Shown: positions 33,646 to 43,205 of the stretch, in pieces
Numbering within the stretch: the stretch's first letter is position 1
Layout: every line of letters starts with the position of its first letter
Assembly: GCA_021161775.1 (NCBI GenBank)
Contig: JAGGZY010000050.1
Location: 1 to 46,872 of the forward strand
Reading direction: 5' to 3'
From: Dehalococcoidales bacterium
Lineage (GTDB): Bacteria > Chloroflexota > Dehalococcoidia > Dehalococcoidales > UBA5760
Length of the DNA stretch: 46,872 bases
Position numbers and translations under genes: made by a program
Notes under the pieces: generated by a model
Told to the model about the DNA's origin: nothing
The model's input: the letters and a program-made list of their open reading frames with translations, nothing else
The model's database searches: none

Positions 33646-34815
33646 GTGAGAGTGAAAGCAATGTCAAAAACGGTAAGAATTATGCTAGCGACCCTGTTGG
33701 TGAGTGTGCTAACGCTGGTCTTGGGGATGGGTTGTTCATCTAGCCCGTCTTCAGATTTGGGTATCGTAAACGAGGCGTGGGAGATAATCTTTCGAGACTA
33801 TGTAGACGGGGATAGCCTTGATGCCAATGCCCTGCAGCAGGGGGCAATCCGGGGGATGGTAAAGGCACTGGATGACCCTTATACAGCCTATCTGGACCCC
33901 GATATCTGTAAATTCAGTATGAGTAACCTGCAGGGGAAGTTTGAGGGTATTGGGGCTCATGTGGCGGTTAAGGATGAGCAGGTTATCATTGTTGCCCCTA
34001 TCCCCGGTTCGCCAGCGGCTAAGGCGGGTATCCGGGCGGGGGATAAAATCCTTGAGGTTGATGGCAAGTCTACTGCCGAGTTGAGCCTGGCTGAGGTAGT
34101 GCTTCTAGTGCGTGGCCCCAAAGGGACCCCGGTAAACTTGCTGGTTCTCCATGAAGGGGATACTGAGCCGGAGGAGATTGAAATTATCCGTGCCGAGATT
34201 AAATTGGAAAGCGTTCATTTTGAGATGAAGGGGGACATCGCTTATATCAATATTACCCACTTTTCAGCCCGGACTAATGAGGAGCTAGACCCTGTATTGG
34301 ATAGCGCCGTTAAGCGGGGGGCGACCGGCATTATCCTCGACCTGCGTCGCAATCCCGGTGGCTTGCTGACAGCGGTGGTTGATGTTGTTAGCCACTTCTT
34401 GAAGGAAGGGGTAGTCACCACGATGGTGGACAATCAGGGGGAGCAGACCATCCTCTCGGTTAAGCCTCAGAAGACGACTACTGACCTGCCGATAGTAGTG
34501 CTGGTAGATAGCTTTAGTGCCAGCGGTAGCGAGGTGCTGTCGGGGACACTACAGGATTATCACCGAGCTACCATTGCTGGTAGTAAGACCTTTGGCAAGG
34601 GTAGTGTTGATATCCTGCGGCATCTCTCTGACGGCTCAGGATTATATATTACCACCGGTCGCTGGTTGACCCCCGATGGTCATCTCATTGAGGGCAAGGG
34701 TATTGAGCCTGACTATGAGCTTGAGCTTGAAGGCGAGGCTGCTATCCAGTGGGCAATAGATTATCTCAAAAGTGGTAAGCAGGTAAAGCTTCGGGATGCT
34801 GTAGCGTCGGGCTAA
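33646..34815 (+). CDS. S41-family C-terminal processing peptidase
   Basis: PDZ (GIGAHVAVKDEQVIIVAPIPGSPAAKAGIRAGDKI) and catalytic LVDSFSASGSEVLSGTLQDYHRATIAGSKTFGKGSV. Confidence 0.95.
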   Translation: MRVKAMSKTVRIMLATLLVSVLTLVLGMGCSSSPSSDLGIVNEAWEIIFRDYVDGDSLDANALQQGAIRGMVKALDDPYTAYLDPDICKFSMSNLQGKFEGIGAHVAVKDEQVIIVAPIPGSPAAKAGIRAGDKILEVDGKSTAELSLAEVVLLVRGPKGTPVNLLVLHEGDTEPEEIEIIRAEIKLESVHFEMKGDIAYINITHFSARTNEELDPVLDSAVKRGATGIILDLRRNPGGLLTAVVDVVSHFLKEGVVTTMVDNQGEQTILSVKPQKTTTDLPIVVLVDSFSASGSEVLSGTLQDYHRATIAGSKTFGKGSVDILRHLSDGSGLYITTGRWLTPDGHLIEGKGIEPDYELELEGEAAIQWAIDYLKSGKQVKLRDAVASG

Positions 34816-34816
34816 G

Positions 34817-36196
34817 TTAGAGGCGCTTAACCATATAGTTTCCCCGTAGGGAATAGCCAAACTCGGTGCGGTAGTACTCTCTAGCCCCGACCCCACTGAG
34901 GATGATTATCTGGGGCGTCTGAAATTCCTCTTTAGCGATACGCTCGGCTTCGCTGAGTAGTGCTTTGCCTAAGCCCTTATGCTGGGCTGAATCGGGGTCT
35001 TGCTGATTGAGGGAGACCTCGTGACCGAATACATGTAGCTCCCTGATTAAGGCTAGCCTGCCCTGAAATTCTCGTTCCAGATTAGCTGGTGGCAGGGATT
35101 GAATCCTCAGTCGTAATAGCCCGAACAGGGTTTCTCGCTTATCCTCAACGGATAGAAAAATCTCACTGCCTCCTGAAGCCACATAGTCCATTCTCACTAT
35201 ATGGGGGGTACCTATCTCCCAGCCATCGCGCCTCCGGTGGCCATATTCCCGACACCGGATACACCTACATTCCTTACCCTGCTCTCGAAGGCGTCGTTTA
35301 GCTACATCCCGTAGTGAGTCCCTGGGACCCCCGGTAATATATTGCGCTGGGATATCCCGCAATACCCGGGAGATTCGGACATATTTGGGGACAATGGATT
35401 TAATGTCACTAATCAGATTAATCATCACTTCATCGGGGTAGGGTTGATAGCGTCCCTCCTGGCGCCATCTCTCCAGCTCGGTACCTTCTATCACCATCGT
35501 GGGGTACAGTTTTAAGCCATCCGGTCTGAACTGGGGGTCGCTAAATAGCCTCTTGGATAGCTCAAGGTCCCTTTCCGGGGTTGAGCCGGGTAGCCCTGGC
35601 ATCCAGTGATAGTATACCTTAAAGCTGTGCTCCTTAAGCCGTCGGGTGGCGCTAACCACATCGGCTACCTGATGTCCCCTTTTGATTAGGTGGTAAATTC
35701 CATCATCTATTGTCTGGACGCCGAGTTCTACCCGGGTGGTGCCGAATTCCAGCATTCTATCTATATCTTCCTGTCGGCACCAGTCGGGACGGGTCTCGAT
35801 ACACACCCCGATACAGCGATGGGTGGCGGTTTCATTGATTTTCTTGGCTTCTTCTAGGCTAGCTGATGGCTCGCCATTTAGGGCATCAAAGCAATCCTTG
35901 ACGAACTGATATTGATAGTCTATGGGGGTGGAGAGGACGGTGCCCCCCATTATTATCAGCTCAATCTTGTCGGTGGGGTGTCCCATATCGGAGAACATCT
36001 TTAGTCTTAACTGAACCTGTCTCCCAGCATCATAATCGCATCTTATTGCCCTGAGTACCGCGGGTGAGGTTGGGGTGTAACTCTGGGGTATGTTAGGGTA
36101 GGTGGGACAGCAGATACAGTGCCCTGGGCATTTCATCGGCTGGGTCATCACTGCCAGGGGGGTAACCCCGGAGATTGTTCGGGTGAGTTTCTTCAT
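34817..36196 (-). CDS. elp3: Elp3-type tRNA U34 carboxymethyl-modifying radical SAM/GNAT enzyme
   Basis: CPGHCICCPTYPNIPQSYTPTSPAVLRA, GGTVLSTPIDYQYQFVKDCFDALNG, CIETRPDWC, TRVELGVQTIDDGIYHLIKRGHQVADV, C-terminal GNAT (HKGLGKALLSEAERIA). Confidence 0.93.
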   Translation of the reverse strand: MKKLTRTISGVTPLAVMTQPMKCPGHCICCPTYPNIPQSYTPTSPAVLRAIRCDYDAGRQVQLRLKMFSDMGHPTDKIELIIMGGTVLSTPIDYQYQFVKDCFDALNGEPSASLEEAKKINETATHRCIGVCIETRPDWCRQEDIDRMLEFGTTRVELGVQTIDDGIYHLIKRGHQVADVVSATRRLKEHSFKVYYHWMPGLPGSTPERDLELSKRLFSDPQFRPDGLKLYPTMVIEGTELERWRQEGRYQPYPDEVMINLISDIKSIVPKYVRISRVLRDIPAQYITGGPRDSLRDVAKRRLREQGKECRCIRCREYGHRRRDGWEIGTPHIVRMDYVASGGSEIFLSVEDKRETLFGLLRLRIQSLPPANLEREFQGRLALIRELHVFGHEVSLNQQDPDSAQHKGLGKALLSEAERIAKEEFQTPQIIILSGVGAREYYRTEFGYSLRGNYMVKRL

Positions 36197-36230
36197 AGTA
36201 TACTTACTATCAGTGTAGCAGATTAGGCTT

Positions 36231-36878
36231 ATGGCAACAAACCGAGATGTATTTAATCGGATAGCCCCGGGGTGGTATAACTTCAGACACTGGTCTATCT
36301 TTGGCAGAGAGCTAGAGGAGCTGGCACGGCGGTGGCAGGGGGGGCGGTTGCTTAACCTTGGCTGTGCTCACGGGGCTGATTTCTTACCCTTGGGTGAAGG
36401 CTTTAAGTTATACGGGGTGGATAGCTCCTCGGAGATGCTAAAATTTGCTCGGAGATACGCCCGAAAGTTTAACCTTACCCCTAATCTGTTACTGGCTGAT
36501 GTCAGCTTACTCCCCTTTGATGACCGATCCTTTGATTGGGTAATCTCGGTAGCCACCTACCATCACCTGAGGAGGAAACAGCAACGGGCCGCTCTTGATG
36601 AGCTGTGGCGGGTGCTGAAACCGGGGGGAGAAGTCTTCATTACGGTGTGGAATCGCTGGCAACGGCGCTTCTGGTTTAAGCCCAAGGAGGTAGCTATACC
36701 TTGGCGGACAGGTGATGAGACGCTCTGGCGTTACTATTATCTGTTCTCCTACCCTGAGCTGGAGAATTTGGTGAGGAGTGCTGGCTTCAGGGTGTTAAGA
36801 GCCTTCCCCGAAAGCTCTTACTGCTACCGGTTTCGGTTCTGGTCGCGGAATATATGCCTGCTGGTAGGGAAGCCTTAA
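36231..36878 (+). CDS. Class I SAM-dependent methyltransferase, Trm9/ALKBH8-like
   Basis: LLNLGCAHGADFLPLGEGFKLYGVDSSSEM, FDWVISVATYHHLRRKQQRAALDELWRVLKPGGEVFITVW, IPWRTGDETLWRYYYLFSYPELENLVRSAGF. Confidence 0.75.
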   Translation: MATNRDVFNRIAPGWYNFRHWSIFGRELEELARRWQGGRLLNLGCAHGADFLPLGEGFKLYGVDSSSEMLKFARRYARKFNLTPNLLLADVSLLPFDDRSFDWVISVATYHHLRRKQQRAALDELWRVLKPGGEVFITVWNRWQRRFWFKPKEVAIPWRTGDETLWRYYYLFSYPELENLVRSAGFRVLRAFPESSYCYRFRFWSRNICLLVGKP

Positions 36879-36954
36879 ATAGAATAACTTTACATATTGC
36901 CCATAATTTGGTTTAATTAGCTAAATATCAACAGTTAAGGCGAGGAATTAGCAT

Positions 36955-37440
36955 ATGTTTGAATCTTGTGATCTTGGTGCTGACAACAGTCAGTGGTCAA
37001 CGATAATACCGCTAATTGTGCTGGTAGTATTGAGCATTGTAATGAGGCGGCGTAAATCGGAGAAAACCCCTCAGGAGATAGCCTCCAGTCTGTTCTCGGA
37101 CATCAATAACAATCAGCGGATTGTGGAGGGGTTCAGTTTCCAGGGGCGGCCTAAGAAGCTTCAGCTAGGTAGTTGGCAGCGCAATAACGCTAAAATAGAT
37201 TTTTTAGAGCCTTCGTTACGTAGTAGTTTAGCCAGTACCTTTAGGCTATCCGAGGATTTTAATATGCAGATAGAGTCAGCTAAAACCTATCGATCCAGCA
37301 GCTATCTTGAGGGCATCAGTGTGGATAAGTTGAAAAGGTCAATGGAGGAGAGCAAACAGGGTCTGGAGGACTGGCTCAAGTCAAATATGCAACAGACAGG
37401 CCCCGATGCTGGACATCGTGGTTGTATGTTTGGCGGCTGA
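36955..37440 (+). CDS. Hypothetical single-TM protein
   Basis: 161-aa ORF; TM WSTIIPLIVLVVLSIVMRRRK. Confidence 0.6.
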   Translation: MFESCDLGADNSQWSTIIPLIVLVVLSIVMRRRKSEKTPQEIASSLFSDINNNQRIVEGFSFQGRPKKLQLGSWQRNNAKIDFLEPSLRSSLASTFRLSEDFNMQIESAKTYRSSSYLEGISVDKLKRSMEESKQGLEDWLKSNMQQTGPDAGHRGCMFGG

Positions 37441-37441
37441 G

Positions 37442-38191
37442 CTAGGAAGGCATTCCTCCGTCAATGCCAATAACCTGTCCGGTGATGTAGCTGGCTCGGT
37501 CACTGACTAAGAAAGCAACTAGCTCGGCGACCTCTTCCGGTTTGCCGTAGCGCTTTACAGCGAGCATCTGAAGTAAGGCTTCTTTGTGCTCTTGAGGTAG
37601 TTTATCTGTCATCGGAGTGACAATAAACCCTGGAGCAATAGCGTTAGCGGTGATATTAAGCGAGCCGACTTCCTTGGCGATGCTCTTGGTAAAGACGATG
37701 ATGGCGGCTTTAGAAGCGGCGTAGTTGGTTTGACCAACATTGCCAATTCGCCCGGCGATAGAAGACATACTGATGATACGTCCCCAGCGCTGTTTCATCA
37801 TTGAGCGCAGGGCAAACTTGGTGCAGGCGTAGGTTCCCCTCAGGTTGGTATCAATTACATCGTCCCAGGCTTTATCCGACATCTTGAGTAACAGGGTGTC
37901 CCGGTTGATGCCAGCATTGTTGACCAGGATATCAATCTTTTCCCACTTGTCGGTTATTTCTTGCACCATAGTCTTCACTGCTTGGCTATCCCTGACATCG
38001 GCTCCCAGAGCTATTGCTTCCCCTCCCCCATTGGTGATTGCATCAACTACGCTAGCGGCGCCAAGCTCGCTTGATAGGTAATTAACGACTACCTTGCTCC
38101 CCAGACTGGCGAGCTTTAAGGCTACTGCCTCACCAATACCACTCGAAGCACCAGTAACCAGTGATACCTTACCGGCTAATTCTGCTTCCAT
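37442..38191 (-). CDS. fabG: 3-oxoacyl-ACP reductase
   Basis: KVSLVTGASSGIGEAVALKLASLGSKVVVNY, NNAGINRDTLLLKM, YAASKAAIIVFTKSIAKEVG. Confidence 0.94.
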   Translation of the reverse strand: MEAELAGKVSLVTGASSGIGEAVALKLASLGSKVVVNYLSSELGAASVVDAITNGGGEAIALGADVRDSQAVKTMVQEITDKWEKIDILVNNAGINRDTLLLKMSDKAWDDVIDTNLRGTYACTKFALRSMMKQRWGRIISMSSIAGRIGNVGQTNYAASKAAIIVFTKSIAKEVGSLNITANAIAPGFIVTPMTDKLPQEHKEALLQMLAVKRYGKPEEVAELVAFLVSDRASYITGQVIGIDGGMPS

Positions 38192-38195
38192 TTTA

Positions 38196-39422
38196 TTAAT
38201 CCTTAAATCGTTTGAGTATCAGACAACAATTCTGTCCCCCGAAGCCAAAGCTGTCTTTCAGACAAATATCTAGCTTCGCCTCGCGAGCCACATTGGGTAC
38301 GTAATCCAGGTCGCACTCCGGGTCGGGGGTTTCGTAGTGTATCGTCGGGGGGATGAGTCCGTGATTTATGGCTAATACCACGGCGATAGACTCCACTAGC
38401 CCTCCGGCGGTTATCAGGTGACCAAACATCGACTTGGATGAGCTTACCGGGATTTTATAAGCCTGGTCTCCAAAGGTCAGCTTGATGGCTTTGGTTTCAC
38501 AGACATCGTTCAGCTTGGTGCTGGTGCCGTGGGCATTGATGTAATCAACCTCATCCGGTCTCACCCCGGCATTCCGAAGGGCATTCTTCATAGCGATAGT
38601 TTCTGTCTTAGCCTGAGGGGCAGATACATCGAAGGCATCGTAGGACCAACCAGTTCCAGCTACCTCAGCTAGGATTGGGGCTCCGCGTTGCTTAGCGTGC
38701 TCGTAGCTCTCCAGTACTAAGGCTCCGGCGCCCTCTCCGTAGATGAAGCCATCACGATTGAGGTCGAAGGGACGACAAGCTGTCTCCGGGTCGGGGTTCT
38801 TGCTCAGAGCGCCCAGCACCCCCATAGAGGCAACGGTCATTTCGTCCAGTGAAGTATCCGAGGCAACGGCGGCCATCACATCGGCATAGCCCAGACGAAT
38901 GTAATTTACGGCATTAGCGATAACGTCAGCGCCGCTGGCACAAAGGCTGTTGACGCTGATACAGGGGCCGTTGAATCCGTACAGCAGTCCTACCTGCAGG
39001 GAGATGATACTGGGAGCCCCCTTGGTGAAGAACAGAGGGTCAGCCCTTCTAGGACCTCGCCGCTGAAGTACCTTCCACCCTTCAACAATGGTCATGTTTT
39101 CCTGCATACAGGCACTGACGATACCAACTCGCTCCGGTTTCTCCTTACTCATATCTAACCCGGAGGCTTCTATAGCCTCTTTGGCGGCTGGGAGAGCCAT
39201 GTGAATCGTTCGCTGAGTACGCTCCATCGTTTTTATATCCATATATTTGGCAGGGTCAAAGTCCTTTACCTCAGCGCTCACCTTCACCGGGAATTCGGTA
39301 GCGTCGAATTTTTGAATAAGACCAACCCCCGATTTGCCTGATGCCAAATTGGTCCAGAGCTCGTCTATGGTTAGACCTAGTGGACAAATAACACCCATTC
39401 CAGTAACTACTACTCGTTGCAT
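38196..39422 (-). CDS. fabF: Beta-ketoacyl-ACP synthase II
   Basis: RVVVTGMGVICPLGLTIDELW, CISVNSLCASGADVIANAVNYIRLGYADVM, NAHGTSTKLND, KSMFGHLITAGGLVE. Confidence 0.95.
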   Translation of the reverse strand: MQRVVVTGMGVICPLGLTIDELWTNLASGKSGVGLIQKFDATEFPVKVSAEVKDFDPAKYMDIKTMERTQRTIHMALPAAKEAIEASGLDMSKEKPERVGIVSACMQENMTIVEGWKVLQRRGPRRADPLFFTKGAPSIISLQVGLLYGFNGPCISVNSLCASGADVIANAVNYIRLGYADVMAAVASDTSLDEMTVASMGVLGALSKNPDPETACRPFDLNRDGFIYGEGAGALVLESYEHAKQRGAPILAEVAGTGWSYDAFDVSAPQAKTETIAMKNALRNAGVRPDEVDYINAHGTSTKLNDVCETKAIKLTFGDQAYKIPVSSSKSMFGHLITAGGLVESIAVVLAINHGLIPPTIHYETPDPECDLDYVPNVAREAKLDICLKDSFGFGGQNCCLILKRFKD

Positions 39423-39596
39423 AACTAATTTTTTCCTCCTTTATTCACAACAACGAAACAAACCAACACCCCCCCACTGACAGCAACTATCTGTCCTTCT
39501 GTCAAGGTTTCCTCACCGCTTACCGCTGGCTTTGGGTTAGTGCGGTAGTGGCTCTTGGTTCTTTCAGTTTTAGGTGCCTCTCTGAGCCGTTAAACA

Positions 39597-39839
39597 TTAC
39601 TTCTTCTTGGCTACCTGAGCCTCAACATAGCTAACGAAGTCACCGAAGTTTTTAAACTTCTGAGCGTCTTCATCAGGAATCTCAATACCAAATTCATCTT
39701 CTAGGGCTACCAGTACCTGGACCATATCCAGGGAATCAGCCTTCATATCCTGAAAACTAGCGTTAGGGGTAAGGGTTTCTCGGTCACAATGGACAATCTT
39801 AACGACAATATCTTTGATGGTTTCTTCAGTACTAGCCAT
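39597..39839 (-). CDS. acpP: Acyl carrier protein
   Basis: FQDMKADSLDMVQVLVALEDEFGIEIPDEDAQKFKNFGDFVSYVE (DSL attachment site). Confidence 0.96.
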   Translation of the reverse strand: MASTEETIKDIVVKIVHCDRETLTPNASFQDMKADSLDMVQVLVALEDEFGIEIPDEDAQKFKNFGDFVSYVEAQVAKKK

Positions 39840-39850
39840 TAATAACTCCT

Positions 39851-40873
39851 TTATAGATTGATATGTTGTTTAATCTCAGCTAACTTGGCTTTCAAGCAGC
39901 CTACTACATCCTTCTCCACGATTAGCTTGGCTTGCCCCAGTTTGTCGGTTACATTGGGAGCCAGACTATTGCCGTGCATCTTAATCACCACTCCATTAAG
40001 CCCCCAAATGAGTCCACCACCGGCACTATCAGGTAACGCCAATGACGATATCAGGCTCTTCATCTTTCCCTTAAGGAGATTGGATAGGAGCGGATAACTT
40101 TTCGTCTTACTGGTGAAAAAACCCTTCATGACTTCAACCGCGCCCTCACTAAGCTTGAAGAGACAGTTACCAGTAAAGGCGTCACAGATAATGACATTAG
40201 CCTGTCCGCTAAGGATGCCGTCACCTTCCACATTACCGATGAAGTTTAGCCCGCTCTTTTCGAGGAGGGGGTAGGCTTCTCGGGTCAGTTGGTTTCCCTT
40301 GGTTGATTCTTTACCGATGTTCAGTAAGGCTACCGTGGGGTTGGGAATGTCGAGAAAAAGCTTGGCGTAGACAGTTCCGATGATAGCGAAGTTTAGCAGA
40401 TACTGGGGCTTACAGTCCGTATTTACCCCGAGGTCAAATACCGCGGTCTTGGGGGCAACCCCCGCTAGAACACCACCGATTACAGGGCGGTCAATCCCGT
40501 CTATCATCCCCAGAAACTGCATCGCGCTGGTAACCAGAGAGCCAGTAGCCGTAGCTCCAATCAGGGCATCGGCTTCTCCGTCCCTCACCAACTTGGTGGC
40601 TACCGCTATCGAGCAGTTGGGCCTGCGGCGGATGGTCAGCGCCGGGTTCTCTTCTTCCTTGATGAAGTCGTCAGAGTGTACTAGTCGAATTGGTAATCCC
40701 GAGGTATTATGTTTGGCTAATTCTGGCTTAATGAGGTCACTGGGTCCGACTAGTATGGGCTCTATATCGTCTTTTCTGGCAGCGTCTACAGCCCCTTTGA
40801 CTATCTCTCCGGGGGCATTATCACCGCCCATAGCATCTACCGCTATTCTCACCCTCGGCTTGCCCTTGGCCAT
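39851..40873 (-). CDS. plsX: Phosphate acyltransferase PlsX
   Basis: RIAVDAMGGDNAPGEIVKGAVDAA, NIGKESTKGNQLTREAYPLLEKSGLNFIGNVEG. Confidence 0.95.
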   Translation of the reverse strand: MAKGKPRVRIAVDAMGGDNAPGEIVKGAVDAARKDDIEPILVGPSDLIKPELAKHNTSGLPIRLVHSDDFIKEEENPALTIRRRPNCSIAVATKLVRDGEADALIGATATGSLVTSAMQFLGMIDGIDRPVIGGVLAGVAPKTAVFDLGVNTDCKPQYLLNFAIIGTVYAKLFLDIPNPTVALLNIGKESTKGNQLTREAYPLLEKSGLNFIGNVEGDGILSGQANVIICDAFTGNCLFKLSEGAVEVMKGFFTSKTKSYPLLSNLLKGKMKSLISSLALPDSAGGGLIWGLNGVVIKMHGNSLAPNVTDKLGQAKLIVEKDVVGCLKAKLAEIKQHINL

Positions 40874-40905
40874 AAAAGGTCTCCTTGGCCTCCTTCCTCA
40901 TCGGA

Positions 40906-41331
40906 TTAGTGAAGTTTAACTGTGGCTCGGCCGTTAATTATTATCTCTCCCTTTTGATTGCAGCACTCCAGGCTACAATTTACCTGTGGAATACCATCCT
41001 TATCCTCGATGGAATCAATCTGGCCACTAGTGGTTATGGTATCCTGAGGGCGGGCCGCTGACTTGAAGCGTACCGCAAGCTTACCCTCCTCTAGCCAGCA
41101 GCTACCAAAGGCTTGGGTCATCATCTCTGATAGATAGGCTAGAACTAGCATACCATGGGCGATAGTCCCCCCCAGCGGGGTTTTAGCGGCGAAGGTCTCA
41201 TCAACATGAATAGGATTAAAATCGCCACTTGCCTCCGCATATCGGTTAATATCCTGTTGAGTGATATGCTTTATTACCGAAGGTAAGCTATCCCCCTGAT
41301 GGATATCCGAGAGTCTAGGTTTTTCTAACAA
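40906..41331 (-). CDS. MaoC-like (R)-hydratase/dehydratase, catalytic (HadB-like)
   Basis: ASGDFNPIHVDETFAAKTPLGGTIAHGMLVLAYLS hydratase-2 motif. Confidence 0.88.
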   Translation of the reverse strand: MLEKPRLSDIHQGDSLPSVIKHITQQDINRYAEASGDFNPIHVDETFAAKTPLGGTIAHGMLVLAYLSEMMTQAFGSCWLEEGKLAVRFKSAARPQDTITTSGQIDSIEDKDGIPQVNCSLECCNQKGEIIINGRATVKLH

Positions 41332-41354
41332 GACAGGTATTCCTCTCCTGAATT

Positions 41355-41777
41355 CTAGCTTGGCACGGCTATGGTGGCTTTCCCGGTCAACACCTTTTCT
41401 TGGTCTTGGTCCAGAGCCTTAATTTCGAGGGTTATCAGATTTAGCCTGCCTCGCTCCAGTTTGTTGGCTACCTTGCCACTACAACTTATGGTGGTTCCGA
41501 TGGGTACCAACTTGAGAAATTCAAACTCCTGGGACGCATGTATTGACCCCGGAGGTACCACAAATGACTGCGACGTTGCCGTCATGGCACAAGCCGCTAT
41601 AGCCAGGGGAGGAACAATCCCCATTGTTAGGAAGTCATGTTGTTCACCAACCGCTTCCACATATTTAGAAACAACTAACCCGTCCAGCTCATAGCGAGAC
41701 GGCGGAAATTCATAACCTACTGGCACCTGTTTTAAACTCACCGAAGAGTGGTTAGTATCTTTATCTTCCATCGGCAA
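41355..41777 (-). CDS. MaoC-fold dehydratase partner (HadA-like)
   Basis: VGYEFPPSRYELDGLVVSKYVEAVGEQHDFL...VPPLAIAACAMTATSQSFVVPPGSIHASQEFEFLKLVPIGTTISCSGKV; adjacent to the catalytic MaoC gene. Confidence 0.75.
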   Translation of the reverse strand: MPMEDKDTNHSSVSLKQVPVGYEFPPSRYELDGLVVSKYVEAVGEQHDFLTMGIVPPLAIAACAMTATSQSFVVPPGSIHASQEFEFLKLVPIGTTISCSGKVANKLERGRLNLITLEIKALDQDQEKVLTGKATIAVPS

Positions 41778-41885
41778 ATCCTAACTAACAATAAGGTTTT
41801 CTAAAAACCCTAGCTGGGAAAGACTACTGTAAATATAGACTACCTCTAGTATTGATGTCAAGTGTTCTGGCTATTTAGGATAGCT

Positions 41886-42518
41886 CTAGCTGCCCCATTT
41901 CTGGGAGTGAACTTGCTTCAGCTGGGCTAGGTGTGACTGAAATGGTGCCGCTAGGATATCTTCAGAGGACATCACCAGGGCATCCTCTTTATTGTCGCGG
42001 TAATAGCCACGACGTTGACCTATTGGGGTAAAGCCATACTCGCGGTAGAGGTTCTGGGCGATAGTGTTGGATATCCGTACCTCCAGGGTGAGAATGCGGG
42101 CATTCAGGGCAATAGCGATATCAATTATGGATATCAGTAGGAGTTCTCCTATCCCCTGTCGGCGGTAGCTGCTTCGCACCGCCAGGTTGGTTATGTTGGC
42201 TTCATCAGCCATTACCCAGCAGCCAGCGAAACCGACAATATATTGAGGGGTAACTGGGGGTAGGCTAAGGGCAGGGCTAAAAAACTGCTTTAGCCGGGAA
42301 ACGAGGCTGGGGGGCTGCTTCTTTGGGGTAACGGCTGTCTGGTCTTCAGTTAAGGTCTTGCCTTGCTGGACGGCAACAATGTAATTAGCTATCCGGATTT
42401 GTAGCTCGCGCTGGTAGTTAGCCGGGGGTAGCATAGTGGGGAAAGCCTCATGGTCGATATCGGTAACCTGAGCAATATCCTCGCTACGCATCGGGCGCAC
42501 ATAATAGGGATAGGGCAA
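41886..42518 (-). CDS. RimI-like ribosomal-protein-alanine N-acetyltransferase
   Basis: IVGFAGCWVMADEANITNLAVRSSYRRQGIGELLLISIIDIAIALNARILTLEVRISNTIAQNLYREYGFTPIGQRRGYY. Confidence 0.88.
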   Translation of the reverse strand: MPYPYYVRPMRSEDIAQVTDIDHEAFPTMLPPANYQRELQIRIANYIVAVQQGKTLTEDQTAVTPKKQPPSLVSRLKQFFSPALSLPPVTPQYIVGFAGCWVMADEANITNLAVRSSYRRQGIGELLLISIIDIAIALNARILTLEVRISNTIAQNLYREYGFTPIGQRRGYYRDNKEDALVMSSEDILAAPFQSHLAQLKQVHSQKWGS

Positions 42519-42662
42519 GTTTTTACTCTCCAGATCTAGTTTCGGGAGCTATTGTAACACATCCCTTTGACCAGTAATAGCTATCTTTTTCACATCTCAT
42601 TCGTTATAATTTGTGCATCGGATAACACCGCAGTTACCGGTTAGATAGTAGGGGGTTATCGG

Positions 42663-43205
42663 GTGCAGGATGAGGAGAATCTGGTGCGGAGGGCGCAACA
42701 GCACGATGAGGAAGCTTTCGCCCAGTTATATGAGGAGTATTTCGATAAGATTTATCGCTATATAGCCATCAGAATAGGAGACAGGATGGAGGCTGAGGAT
42801 ATGACCCAGCAGGTCTTTCTTAAGGCTATTCGGGCAATTGCTTCCTTCCGCTGGAGGGGTTTTCCTTTCTCTAGCTGGTTGTTTCGTATTGCCCACAACC
42901 AGGTGGTTGACCATCTGAGAAAGAAAGCCCGACGGGCTACGGCTTTCCTGGATGAGTCGCTACTGGCGGCTGATGATGACCCACAATTAATCGTTGGTCA
43001 GAAGTTAGATGCCGAGAGATTGGCCCTGGCGACCCAGCAACTAACCTCTGCCCAGCAGGAGGTAATTTCGCTTCGTTTTGCTGGCGGACTGACGGTGGCT
43101 CAAGCGGCTAAGATTATCGGCAAGAGTGAAGGAGCGGTAAAATCACTACAGCATAATGCTATAGTTGCTCTGCGTAAAATACTGCTTGGTGTGATTGATA
43201 GATGA
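42663..43205 (+). CDS. ECF-type RNA polymerase sigma factor
   Basis: FAQLYEEYFDKIYRYIAIRIGDRMEAEDMTQQVFLKAIRAI, region 4 LTSAQQEVISLRFAGGLTVAQAAKIIGKSEGAVKSLQHNAI. Confidence 0.94.
   Translation: MQDEENLVRRAQQHDEEAFAQLYEEYFDKIYRYIAIRIGDRMEAEDMTQQVFLKAIRAIASFRWRGFPFSSWLFRIAHNQVVDHLRKKARRATAFLDESLLAADDDPQLIVGQKLDAERLALATQQLTSAQQEVISLRFAGGLTVAQAAKIIGKSEGAVKSLQHNAIVALRKILLGVIDR

Noticed and set aside
39423-39596. 174-nt gap between acpP and fabF as a possible regulatory RNA
   Set aside because: Only a weak TGACAG/CTGTCA pairing was seen; no recognisable riboswitch or operator.
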